Shown: one piece after another, positions 19,344-27,603 of the stretch
How the letters are laid out: every line of letters begins with the position of its first letter
Numbering within the stretch: the first letter of the stretch is position 1
Assembly (NCBI GenBank): GCA_018069465.1
Contig: JAGPUW010000019.1
Span: 1-59,854 of the forward strand
Direction: 5' to 3'
Origin: Gammaproteobacteria bacterium
GTDB lineage: Bacteria; Pseudomonadota; Gammaproteobacteria; Pseudomonadales; Porticoccaceae
DNA: 59,854 nucleotides
Notes under the pieces: model-generated
Told to the model about the DNA's origin: nothing
What the model saw: the letters and a program-made list of their open reading frames with translations, nothing else
Databases searched by the model: none
Program-made: the position numbers and the translations under genes

Positions 19344-21573
19344 TTTCGAATAAGTCCTGGGCGCCATTTTTGGCGGGAGTATTTAGATGAGAGGAGTGTT
19401 GACGGTGTGCGCTGACAAATGCGGGTATTTCACTGGCGGGTAGTGGGCGGCTAAAAAAGAAGCCCTGAATTATCTCACAGGATCGCGCCCGTAGAAAATC
19501 GAGTTGAGCCTGGGTTTCCACACCTTCGGCGATAATCTCTAAACCGAGGCTGTGGCCCATGGCAATAATCGCTTCAGTAATGGCCGTGTCATCGCTGTTT
19601 TCACCAATGTCTTTGATGAAAGAACGGTCAACTTTGAGGGTGTCGAGAGGGAATTTCTGCAGGTAGCTGAGTGATGAATAACCGGTGCCGAAGTCATCTA
19701 TAGAGAGCTTGACGCCAAGTTCTTTCAGTGCATTGAGCGTAGCGATGGTGTTTTGAGCATCGCCCATGACGACACTTTCGGTCAGCTCTAAACCAATGCG
19801 GGTTGGATCGACACCCGTGTGTATAAATATTTGTTCGACAATCTGTTCGAAATTGCTCTGCCGAAATTGTATCCCGCTAAGATTGATCGACACCATAAAC
19901 GGTGGCAGGCCGTCGTCGGACCACGCTTTTGCCTGCTGACAGGCCTGAGTCATTATCCAGTCGCTCATGGGTAGAATAAGGCCGCTTTCTTCGGCCAGGG
20001 GAATGAACTCTGCTGGCGATACCATGCCGCGCTGAGGGTGGTGCCAGCGTACCAGGGCCTCAACACCAGTGACTTCGCCACTGCTTGCTGATACCTGGGG
20101 CTGATAATAAAGCTCGAGCTGGTTATGTTCGATGGCTCTGCGCAGCTCGGTTTCGAGTTCTAAATGGGCTTTGCCGGTGACGGACATTAAATCATTGTAA
20201 AATTGATACTGGTTTTTGCCACTGTCTTTTGCATTGTGCAGCGCCGTGTCGGCATTTTTCAGCAGGGTCTGTTCATCTTGGCCATCATCTGGATACATAG
20301 CGATGCCGATGGAGGCACTGACAAAGATTTCTAGATCTTCCCCGTTGCCTGCTTTCCTTTCGGCCGCTATATAGAATGCGGTTGCGAGTTTCTCCTTTAT
20401 TCGTTCCGCGACCCGAGATGCGTAGAGCTTCGGGTTTTTTCGATTACAGGTCAGCATTAGTATGCATTCATCGCCCCCTAATCGGGCCATGTTTTTCATA
20501 CCGATGCCTTGATCGACAATTTCATTAGCGAGGAGATCGCCGCTCAGGCGTTGCACAAACTCCTGCAGAACACTGTCGCCAATATGGTGGCCAAAGGACT
20601 CGTTAATACGCTTAAAGCCGTCAATACCGATGTGGAAAATGGCCAGTTTGTTGTCGGCCGCTTGATTGAGTTCGAGGGCTGTTTGGAGGTTTTCTTTGAA
20701 GGAATATCGATTGTACAAGCCCGTGAGTTCGTCAAAGTGGGCTAGCCGCTGAATGCGATCTTCCGTGCGACGGATGTCGGTAATGTCCTGGCTTATCCCA
20801 ATCAATCTTTTGGGTGCGCTGCCAAATTCCTGGGTACTAAAATCGACGTGGCCCTGAGTGAGAAGTACGCGAAATGATTCCTTGTCTTTAGGGTCGAGTA
20901 CGCGGTGTTCAATGGAGCTTGAAATGGGGCTGATACGGCGGGTTATTTTTTTTGCAAAAGCTTCGAGTCGACTTCGGTCTGCCGGGTGCGTGTGACGGAT
21001 TAACTCTTCGACGGTTTGTAGTTGGCCTTTTTGAAAGGTATCGATTGATCCCGTGGTTCTTAAAAAGTAAAAATACCCGGCTTCAATATCGTATTCCCAA
21101 TAGTGAAGCTTTGCGGCATTTTGTGCGTCGGCCAGACGCTGATGGTTGCGTTTCAATTCGTTAACAGCTTTAGAAGCTCGCATAACGTAGTGTAGGCGTT
21201 GGGCGAGCACCAGCCAGTTGGTGGGTTTGTTGCTGAAGTCTGTAGCGGCAACGTCATAGGCCCTTTTCGCTGCATCCGCCCCCTCTCGCCCAGAGATCAT
21301 AATAATCGGCACATTGCGACCATCGGCCAGCCTGCGGATAAGTTTGCAAACCTCATAGCCGTCCTTGCCCGGCATTTCCACATCGAGCAGAACAACGTCA
21401 ACCGGTCGACCTTCGGCGCTGGCCCGCTTGAATAGCGCCAGGGCTGAGTCGCCATCGGCTGCCGTGATGATCTCAAAGCCCTGATCTGTGAGCATGTCTT
21501 GAGCGAGTTGACGAGTAATAACATCATCATCGACTGCGAGTACAAGAGGTGTCTTGGTGATGATTTCAGCCAT
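19315..21573 (-). CDS. Response regulator with PAS, GGDEF and EAL domains
   Basis: This 752-residue cytoplasmic c-di-GMP protein starts with a receiver domain (phosphoacceptor Asp64 in VVLLDVEMPGKDGYE, conserved Lys116). A PAS-like region spans about 150-270 (ending LIGISQDITDIRRTEDRIQ), then GGDEF at about 275-460 and EAL at about 475-735. The cyclase signature reads GGDEC at 366-370, so the last position deviates. The phosphodiesterase residues appear intact: EALVRW at 505, INLSGIQFR, ELTES and DDFGTGYSSLSYL. A net phosphodiesterase is more likely than a cyclase. It is the first gene of the four-gene operon and the probable target of the hybrid kinase. Confidence 0.9.
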   Translation of the reverse strand: MAEIITKTPLVLAVDDDVITRQLAQDMLTDQGFEIITAADGDSALALFKRASAEGRPVDVVLLDVEMPGKDGYEVCKLIRRLADGRNVPIIMISGREGADAAKRAYDVAATDFSNKPTNWLVLAQRLHYVMRASKAVNELKRNHQRLADAQNAAKLHYWEYDIEAGYFYFLRTTGSIDTFQKGQLQTVEELIRHTHPADRSRLEAFAKKITRRISPISSSIEHRVLDPKDKESFRVLLTQGHVDFSTQEFGSAPKRLIGISQDITDIRRTEDRIQRLAHFDELTGLYNRYSFKENLQTALELNQAADNKLAIFHIGIDGFKRINESFGHHIGDSVLQEFVQRLSGDLLANEIVDQGIGMKNMARLGGDECILMLTCNRKNPKLYASRVAERIKEKLATAFYIAAERKAGNGEDLEIFVSASIGIAMYPDDGQDEQTLLKNADTALHNAKDSGKNQYQFYNDLMSVTGKAHLELETELRRAIEHNQLELYYQPQVSASSGEVTGVEALVRWHHPQRGMVSPAEFIPLAEESGLILPMSDWIMTQACQQAKAWSDDGLPPFMVSINLSGIQFRQSNFEQIVEQIFIHTGVDPTRIGLELTESVVMGDAQNTIATLNALKELGVKLSIDDFGTGYSSLSYLQKFPLDTLKVDRSFIKDIGENSDDTAITEAIIAMGHSLGLEIIAEGVETQAQLDFLRARSCEIIQGFFFSRPLPASEIPAFVSAHRQHSSHLNTPAKNGAQDLFENENKPTSSA

Positions 21574-22055
21574 GGGGGATGGCCCCGATACAACGAGGTT
21601 GAATAGAACACAGTATTTTTCGTTTTGTCTTGTACATGTAAGTTAGTATCACCGTTCTTATAATAATGCGTGGCTATTGATTTATTTCCAGGCTCTGGCT
21701 TTAAACCCTGATCTCAAGTGCTGAGCCTTTGCCATGGACAACGCCCCTGTTGGTAACTTAAAACTTAACTGTATTTAAGACTAAACGAGCAGCTATTTTT
21801 GAACGAACGTTATAGTTTGTTGCGATCACTATCTGGTCACAATTTTACAAGCTGGAGTTTGAATGTTTTGATTCAATCCCGGTTTTTACTCGCGCTGATT
21901 TACCGGGCCTATTGTTTGAGGCCTCAGGGCCTTGCCTATATTTTGGTATTTGTCATAGGTCAATATAGTTGAATATGCAGTTGAGTCGAGCGGCTGCTCA
22001 GGGCCTATAATGCTCGTGGGCCTTACTGTCAAAAATCAAGGGAGTGTGTCAAGCG
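21574..22055. other. Divergent intergenic region
   Basis: About 480 bases separate the signalling operon from the catabolic block. It contains a sigma-70-like promoter at its right end (given separately) and AT-rich stretches. I see no RNA gene, conserved small ORF or convincing operator. Confidence 0.6.
21981..22011 (+). promoter_or_regulatory. Candidate sigma-70 promoter for the thiolase-like operon
   Basis: TTGAGT (21981-21986) and a perfect TATAAT (22006-22011) are 19 bases apart, slightly long. Initiation near 22018 would give a leader of about 38 bases before the thiolase-like ATG. Confidence 0.45.
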
Positions 22056-23234
22056 ATGACTACATCAAGCCCAGTGGCCATTGCCGCTGTATCTGAAATG
22101 AAGCCGGGGCGCTATCCCGATATGGATGGTTATGATCTCTATCTGGAGGTCATCCGCCAATTTCTTGCCGAGTGGTCGCTAGTACCCAGTGATATACAAG
22201 GCTTACTGGCCTGTCCATCGGGTATGGCCTCTGGTGGCAGCAACGATATTTTTGTCCACGAGCAGCTCTATGAAGAGCTGGGTATTAAGCCGCTGTTCGC
22301 CGATACCATGAATGCCGGTGGCTCGACCTATGGCTTGATGGTGCAGCGTGCGGCACTGGCGATACAGCAGGGCAAAGTCGATAGCGTGTTGTGCGTCGGC
22401 GCGGGCAAATTTCCCAAGGTGAGTACCGGTGGCGCCGAGTCGATGGCGCGCATGGTTAGTCATGAAATCTATGAATTTCCCTACGGCACCTTTATCCCCG
22501 CTCTCTATGCACAGGTGGCGACACGGCATATGTATGAGTACGGCACGACGGTTGAGCAATTGGCTGAGGTTTGTGTGTCGAGTCGCGAGTGGGCCTTGTT
22601 GAACCCCGATGCCAGCACCTACGGTGGCGAGGCCTTGACGGTTGAAAAAGTGCGGCAATCGCGGCCCATCGCCTCGCCCTTCAATCTTTACGATTGCTCT
22701 ATTCCACTGGAGGGCGGTGCCGCTTTCCTGATTTGTAATGAAGACTTCGCTAAGCGGATTAACTCGCAACCGGCCTATGTGCTGGGTATGGGTGAGTTTC
22801 ACAATCATCGCAATATTCACCAGGCCGCGAGCTTGACGGATATCGGTTGCAGTCATTCGGCTCAGCAGGCCTATGCTATGGCGGGATTGAGCCCGGGCGA
22901 TATCGATTTTGCCGAAATTTACGATGCCTTCAGTATTAACCCTTTGGTGTTTATGGAGGAGTTGGGACTTTGCCCAGTGGGTAAGGGCGGTGAATTCTTT
23001 CAATCGGGTGCGGCAAGACCGGGTGGGGATTTTCCCGTGAATACTTTCGGTGGTTTGCTGTCCTTCGGCCACACTGGAGATGCCTCGGGGATGTCGATGA
23101 TCGTGGAGGGCATACGCCAGATTATGGGCATTGCCGGTGAGCGCCAGCTCGACAAAGCCAATGCTGGCATCGTCCATTCCTATGGCGGCATGATGAGTGA
23201 GCACTCGACACTGATTTTAGGTCGAAGCACTTAA
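22056..23234 (+). CDS. Thiolase-fold lipid-transfer protein, probably an Ltp2-type aldolase
   Basis: This 392-residue SCP-x/thiolase-superfamily protein starts at the ATG at 22056 behind AAGGGAG. Both thiolase cysteines appear to be missing: the nucleophile position reads TMNAGGST instead of a Cys-containing loop, and the C-terminal CxG motif is replaced by VHSYGGMMSEHS. The GHTGDASG histidine loop and a YDAFSINP tyrosine segment remain. Loss of the cysteines is a mark of Ltp2-like aldolases, which split beta-hydroxyacyl-CoA by retro-aldol chemistry with a DUF35 partner, and a DUF35 gene follows. I infer carbon-carbon cleavage by retro-aldol rather than thiolysis; substrate unknown. Confidence 0.78.
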   Translation: MTTSSPVAIAAVSEMKPGRYPDMDGYDLYLEVIRQFLAEWSLVPSDIQGLLACPSGMASGGSNDIFVHEQLYEELGIKPLFADTMNAGGSTYGLMVQRAALAIQQGKVDSVLCVGAGKFPKVSTGGAESMARMVSHEIYEFPYGTFIPALYAQVATRHMYEYGTTVEQLAEVCVSSREWALLNPDASTYGGEALTVEKVRQSRPIASPFNLYDCSIPLEGGAAFLICNEDFAKRINSQPAYVLGMGEFHNHRNIHQAASLTDIGCSHSAQQAYAMAGLSPGDIDFAEIYDAFSINPLVFMEELGLCPVGKGGEFFQSGAARPGGDFPVNTFGGLLSFGHTGDASGMSMIVEGIRQIMGIAGERQLDKANAGIVHSYGGMMSEHSTLILGRST

Positions 23235-23320
23235 GGAACCACTGACTAGCTGGCCCCGAGTTGAATCGCCAGTAAAAAATAGCGGACAGAATAAATAGCG
23301 AAGGATGAATAGGCAAAGAT

Positions 23321-23749
23321 ATGAATGAACTAACGACGGGGCAGGTCGCACCTCCTGAGAAACCACAACCGCGAATTACGGTTTGCGCTGAACCCTATTG
23401 GCGGCACGCCAAAGACAATAAATTGGTGCTGCCATATTGCAGCGAGTGTGAAGCCAGCTTTTATTATCCCCGGCTCTGGTGCCCCTCCTGTTTTAATCAG
23501 GATATAAGCTGGAAACAGCTCAGTGGCAAGGGCAAAGTGTATAGCTTCTCGGTGATCTATCAGTCGCCACTGCCCTCTTATCAGGCCGACTTGCCCTATG
23601 TGCTGGCCATTATTGAACTGGACGAGGGCCCGCGAATGATGGCTAATATACTCAACTGCGATGTGGATACAGTGAGTGTTAATATGGCCGTTGAGGTCTT
23701 GTTTGAAGAGCGCGGGGATATGAAAATCCCACAATTTCAGCCCCTATAG
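23321..23749 (+). CDS. Zn-ribbon/OB-fold DUF35 protein
   Basis: This 142-residue protein has a zinc ribbon (LPYCSECEASFYYPRLWCPSC, two CxxC pairs) at about 38-57, followed by an OB-fold (GKGKVYSFSVIYQSPLP, then PYVLAIIELDEG). DUF35 proteins bind thiolase-fold partners and are required for activity of Ltp2-type aldolases and some acetyltransferases. It lies 86 bases after the thiolase-like gene and before two MaoC genes. In actinobacterial steroid degradation the equivalent DUF35 domain is fused to a MaoC hydratase; here it is separate. Confidence 0.88.
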   Translation: MNELTTGQVAPPEKPQPRITVCAEPYWRHAKDNKLVLPYCSECEASFYYPRLWCPSCFNQDISWKQLSGKGKVYSFSVIYQSPLPSYQADLPYVLAIIELDEGPRMMANILNCDVDTVSVNMAVEVLFEERGDMKIPQFQPL

Positions 23750-23789
23750 GCCTTTGTTGGAACATGTTTTAAAAGATAAGGATGTATAA

Positions 23790-24329
23790 ATGAATGATAC
23801 ATTTAACGAACCCTTTCCGCTGGCTTACGGCACCTACGAAGACGCCGTAAAATTACTCAATAAACCGGGTAAAAAGGTCGTTGCAGAGTTTTCTGTGAAC
23901 TGGGAAATGATAAAAATTTACTGCTCGATGGTGGAAGATGGCAACGCCAGCTATTGGGACGAAGCGTATGCCAATAAACAGTGGGGCGGCATTGTCGCGC
24001 CATCGGGTTTGTTGCTCACCTGGCCGATGGCGCTGCAATGGCATCCCCACAAAGAGCGTGAACACTATTTTATTGCGATGAAAATACCCCTGCCGGGCGA
24101 CACCTTAATCAACGTGGCGACGGACACTGAATTCCATCGACACCTGTATTTGGGTGATCGGGTCTCGGTGGTTGATGAACTTATCAATGTATCGGAAGAG
24201 AAAAAAACACGCCTCGGCGTCGGCCACTTTCTCACCACTAAAGCACAATTTTTTAATCAACGAGAGCAGTTGATTGCCGAGCAAACGAATAGCCTGTTTC
24301 GTTATTACGTTGTGGAGGGTGAATCATGA
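23790..24329 (+). CDS. MaoC-like hot-dog protein, FAS1-type dehydratase N-terminal domain
   Basis: This 179-residue single hot-dog fold contains MVEDGNASYWDEAYA and GGIVAPSGLLLTW, the signature of the N-terminal dehydratase domain family. Such proteins usually pair with a second MaoC subunit to form one hydratase site. Here the partner is the next gene, whose ATG overlaps this stop (ATGA), implying stoichiometric translation. Likely role: hydration of an enoyl-CoA made by the nearby acyl-CoA dehydrogenases, giving the substrate for the aldolase. Confidence 0.85.
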   Translation: MNDTFNEPFPLAYGTYEDAVKLLNKPGKKVVAEFSVNWEMIKIYCSMVEDGNASYWDEAYANKQWGGIVAPSGLLLTWPMALQWHPHKEREHYFIAMKIPLPGDTLINVATDTEFHRHLYLGDRVSVVDELINVSEEKKTRLGVGHFLTTKAQFFNQREQLIAEQTNSLFRYYVVEGES

Positions 24330-24769
24330 GTTGTACCATTGCTGTGAAATACTGGAATGAAATTAGCGAGGGTGATTCGGTGACTCCGATCACTATGGAT
24401 GTACCTTTCGAACGGGTGATTCTCGATGCGGCCGCTACTCAGGATTATTTTCCCGGTCACCACAACCCTGCCTATGCCCGGCATCAGGGGCAAAAAGAAA
24501 TCTACTTAAATACTATGGCTATCGAGGGTTTTATCGATAGAGTGGCTACCGACTGGGCTGGCCCCCATACGTTTATCCGCAAGCGACAAATGCAAATGCG
24601 CAGCTCGATTTATGCAGGCGACACACTTAAGGGCGAAGGCACTGTCGAAAAATGTTATGAAAATGATGGTCGGAATTTGGTAGATATCCGCATCAATATT
24701 TCTACAGAGAGTGGCCTTTGTGTTCCGGCTGCGCTAACACTGGAGCTGCCTGCTGATAGGCCTTCTTGA
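24326..24769 (+). CDS. MaoC-family enoyl-CoA hydratase subunit
   Basis: This 147-residue MaoC hot-dog protein has the motif ATQDYFPGHHNPAYAR, which retains an Asp and an H-x-N/D-P-x-x-A pattern close to the catalytic loop of R-specific hydratases. It is coupled to the upstream hot-dog gene by a 4-base overlap. The pair resembles the two-subunit MaoC hydratases of steroid side-chain degradation (ChsH1/ChsH2-type), in which one subunit carries most of the catalytic residues. Assignment to hydration is from family; the substrate is unknown. Confidence 0.85.
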   Translation: MSCTIAVKYWNEISEGDSVTPITMDVPFERVILDAAATQDYFPGHHNPAYARHQGQKEIYLNTMAIEGFIDRVATDWAGPHTFIRKRQMQMRSSIYAGDTLKGEGTVEKCYENDGRNLVDIRINISTESGLCVPAALTLELPADRPS

Positions 24770-24820
24770 ATCTTCATCGATTAAAAAAACTAAAATATTA
24801 ATAATTAAATAGAGATTGTT

Positions 24821-25999
24821 ATGGCTTTAAGCACCTTTACCTCATGGTTTGATCAACCTTTGTCTGCACAATATTATTCAGAAGATCATGAGGCCTGGCG
24901 TCGTGCATTGCGCCGCTTTGTCGATAAAGAAATATCACCCTTTGTTGAAGAGTGGGAGGAGGCGGGTACCTTCCCTCGAGAACTCTATAAAAAGGCAGCG
25001 GATATCGGCCTGCTGCAACTGGGCTACCCAGAAGAATACGGCGGTGTGCCCAAGCCAGACCCCTTCTTCGATATCGTCACCTGTATGGAGTTGGCCCGTG
25101 CAGGCGGTGGTGGTGTCCATCCCAGCTTGAATAGCCACAGCATTGGCATGCCGCCGATTCTAGCGATGGGCACTGAAGAAATGAAAGCCCGGGTTGTGCC
25201 CGCAGTGATCAGTGGCGAAAAAATATCAGCACTGGCAGTGACCGAACCGACGGGTGGCTCGGACGTCGCCAACCTCAAAACCACAGCCCGTAGAGATGGC
25301 GATCACTACATTGTTAACGGCTCAAAAACCTATATTACCAGTGGTATTCGCGCTGACTATTACACCGTGGCCGTGCGCACTGGGGAAGAGGGCCGCAAAG
25401 GTATTTCCCTGTTATTGATCGAAAAAGAGACGCCGGGCTTCACTCAAACAGAGCTAAAAAAGATGGGCTGGTGGTGTTCCGATACCGCCACCTTGTATTT
25501 TGATGACTGTCGAGTGCCCGTTGAAAACCTGATTGGTGTCGAAAATAAAGGCTTTTCTGGCATTATGCTCAACTTCAATTCCGAGCGTTTGGGCATCATC
25601 GCCTTTGCTACCGGCCTGGCTATGGTGTGTATGGACGAGGCGGTGGCCTGGGCTCGCGAGCGCGTAACCTTCGGCCATCGTTTGATGGAGCATCAGGTGA
25701 TTCGCCATAAAATTGCCGAGATGGCGAAGCGTATTCTCACCTCTCAGGCGATGATGGAGCGCACGGCCTTGCAAATGCATCAGGGCGAGGTGCCCGTCAT
25801 TGAGCTTAGCCTGCTGAAAGTACACGCCACGGAAACCATGGAATACTGCGCCCGCGAGGCTCTGCAAATACTCGGCGGCATGGGTTATATGCGCGGCAAT
25901 AAAGTGGAACGCATTTACCGTGAAGTGCGCGTTTATGCCATTGGCGGTGGCTCGGAAGAAATCATGCGTGATCTAGCGGCCCGTCAATTAGGTTTGTAA
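24821..25999 (+). CDS. Acyl-CoA dehydrogenase, copy 1
   Basis: This 392-residue FAD acyl-CoA dehydrogenase has VTEPTGGSDVANLKTTA and YITSGIRADYYTVAVRTG for FAD and substrate contacts. The position of the medium-chain enzyme's catalytic Glu is occupied by glycine (VYAIGGGSEEIM), but NFNSERLG supplies the alternative glutamate used by isovaleryl- and long-chain-type enzymes, so it is probably active. It starts 51 bases after the MaoC pair and is followed by a strong hairpin. The KMGWWCSDTATLYFDDC segment recalls AtuD-like citronellyl-CoA dehydrogenases, suggesting branched or terpenoid acyl-CoA. It is closely similar to the next gene. Confidence 0.88.
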   Translation: MALSTFTSWFDQPLSAQYYSEDHEAWRRALRRFVDKEISPFVEEWEEAGTFPRELYKKAADIGLLQLGYPEEYGGVPKPDPFFDIVTCMELARAGGGGVHPSLNSHSIGMPPILAMGTEEMKARVVPAVISGEKISALAVTEPTGGSDVANLKTTARRDGDHYIVNGSKTYITSGIRADYYTVAVRTGEEGRKGISLLLIEKETPGFTQTELKKMGWWCSDTATLYFDDCRVPVENLIGVENKGFSGIMLNFNSERLGIIAFATGLAMVCMDEAVAWARERVTFGHRLMEHQVIRHKIAEMAKRILTSQAMMERTALQMHQGEVPVIELSLLKVHATETMEYCAREALQILGGMGYMRGNKVERIYREVRVYAIGGGSEEIMRDLAARQLGL

Positions 26000-26002
26000 G
26001 TG

Positions 26003-26035
26003 CTGCCCTCGCTGTGTCAGTGAGGGCAGGGTTTT
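26003..26035 (+). terminator. Hairpin terminator after acyl-CoA dehydrogenase copy 1
   Basis: A 12-bp stem CTGCCCTCGCTG/CAGTGAGGGCAG with one G-U pair and a 3-base loop is followed by GGTTTTCC. The T-run is short, so termination may be partial. The remaining bases to 26325 hold no gene or clear promoter. Confidence 0.65.
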
Positions 26036-26325
26036 CCATCTTACATATTGTCAATAAACTAAATGCCCCGGTGTTAAGTCAACCGGCTTGAGGGCTGGGT
26101 TTTCACCGTGCTCATAACAATTAGTAATTGAACGCTGGGTCAGACACCACAAAGTCGTTAATATCACGCCACTTTATTTGCTGGCAGCGGGCGTTTCTCC
26201 ACTGTCAGACTTGTTGTTTCTTAACTGGGTCAAATACGTATTACTGTTGAACTCATCTATGCTTTATAGGTGTTTTAAGAGTGGGCGTATTCTCTCGGCT
26301 TGAGAAAAGTTATTGGGGAAATAAA

Positions 26326-27504
26326 ATGGCTTTAAGTGATTTCACCTCCTGGTTTGACCAGCCTTTAAGTAAGCTCTATTACAACGAAGATCACGAGTCC
26401 TGGCGGCATATGTACCGTCGTTTTGTCGATAAAGAGATAGCGCCCAATCTTGATGATTGGGAAGATCAGGGTATCTTTCCCCGCGAACTCTACCCCAAGG
26501 CGGCGCAATTGGGTGTGTTGCAAATGGGCTACCCCGAAGAGTATGGCGGTGTGCCCGACACGGATCACTTTTTCAGTATTATCTCGGCCCAGGAACAGGC
26601 GCGATCTGGTGGTGGCGGTGTCAATTCTAGTTTAATTACCCACACCATCGGCATGCCGCCCATTGTCAATTTGGGCACCGAGGAAATGAAGGCAAAGATT
26701 ATCCCCGGTATTGTCTCCGGTGAGAAAATATCAGCGCTGGCCATTACCGAGCCCTCCGGTGGCTCCGATGTGGCCGCGCTACAAACCACGGCCAAGCGTG
26801 AAGGCGACCATTACATTGTTAATGGTTCGAAAATGTTTATTACCAGTGGTACGCGGGCAGACTTTTTTACGGTTGCGGTGCGTACCGGCGGCCTTGGTCG
26901 CTCTGGTATTTCTTTGCTACTGATTGAAAAAGACACGCCGGGATTTACCGCGACCTCCTTGAAAAAAATGGGCTGGCATTCATCCGATACTGCGGCATTG
27001 TATTTTAATGATTGCAAAGTGCCGGTAGAAAACCTCATCGGCAAAGAAAATGAAGGATTTAGCATTATTGTTGGTAACTTCAATGCTGAGCGCCTGGGTC
27101 TGGCGGCAATGGCTAATGCCCTGGCGATGGTGTGTATGGATGAATCTGTAGCCTGGGCCAGAGAGCGAAAAACCTTCGGGAAGCGCTTGATTGATCATCA
27201 GGTCATTCGCCATAAGTTTGTTGAAATGGCTAAGCGTATTAGCGCTACCCAGGCCTTTATTGAAAAAACGGCCTGGCAAATGGAAAACGAAAGTATGCCA
27301 ATCACCGAGTTGAGCATGGTTAAGTTAATGGCCGCAGAAACCATGGAGTTTTGTGCTCGCGAAGCGGTTCAAGTCTTTGGTGGTAGCGGCTTTATGCACG
27401 GCAATAAGGTGGAGCGAATTTATCGCGAGGTGCGAGTTTATGCGATTGGTGGTGGTTCGGAAGAAATTATGCGCGAACTGGCGGCCAAGCAAATGGCTTT
27501 TTAA
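26326..27504 (+). CDS. Acyl-CoA dehydrogenase, copy 2 (tandem paralogue)
   Basis: This has 392 residues from the ATG at 26326 (RBS GGGGAA); an upstream GTG at 26281 is less likely. It is co-linear with copy 1 throughout, sharing the N-terminal TSWFDQPLS, the TEPSGGSDVAALQTTA FAD loop, NFNAERLG with the probable catalytic glutamate, and the VRVYAIGGGSEEIMREL C-terminus. The two genes are the same length and look like a tandem duplication that has diverged. They may form a hetero-oligomer, as in steroid ChsE1-ChsE2, or serve different chain lengths. About 325 bases and a hairpin separate them, so copy 2 may have its own promoter. Confidence 0.88.
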   Translation: MALSDFTSWFDQPLSKLYYNEDHESWRHMYRRFVDKEIAPNLDDWEDQGIFPRELYPKAAQLGVLQMGYPEEYGGVPDTDHFFSIISAQEQARSGGGGVNSSLITHTIGMPPIVNLGTEEMKAKIIPGIVSGEKISALAITEPSGGSDVAALQTTAKREGDHYIVNGSKMFITSGTRADFFTVAVRTGGLGRSGISLLLIEKDTPGFTATSLKKMGWHSSDTAALYFNDCKVPVENLIGKENEGFSIIVGNFNAERLGLAAMANALAMVCMDESVAWARERKTFGKRLIDHQVIRHKFVEMAKRISATQAFIEKTAWQMENESMPITELSMVKLMAAETMEFCAREAVQVFGGSGFMHGNKVERIYREVRVYAIGGGSEEIMRELAAKQMAF

Positions 27505-27535
27505 TGCAGATGGTAAAATAAAATAAAGATAAAAA

Positions 27536-27565
27536 AACCGACTCCATCGCCAAGTGGAGTCGGTT
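27536..27565 (-). terminator. Rho-independent terminator for the amidohydrolase gene
   Basis: The 11-bp stem AACCGACTCCA/TGGAGTCGGTT with an 8-base loop is followed by a T-run on the minus strand (A-run on plus at 27530-27536). It lies 38 bases beyond the amidohydrolase stop. Confidence 0.85.
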
Positions 27566-27603
27566 AAAAAAACATTTTATTGCCTGAACTAAATGCAGTT
27601 GTA

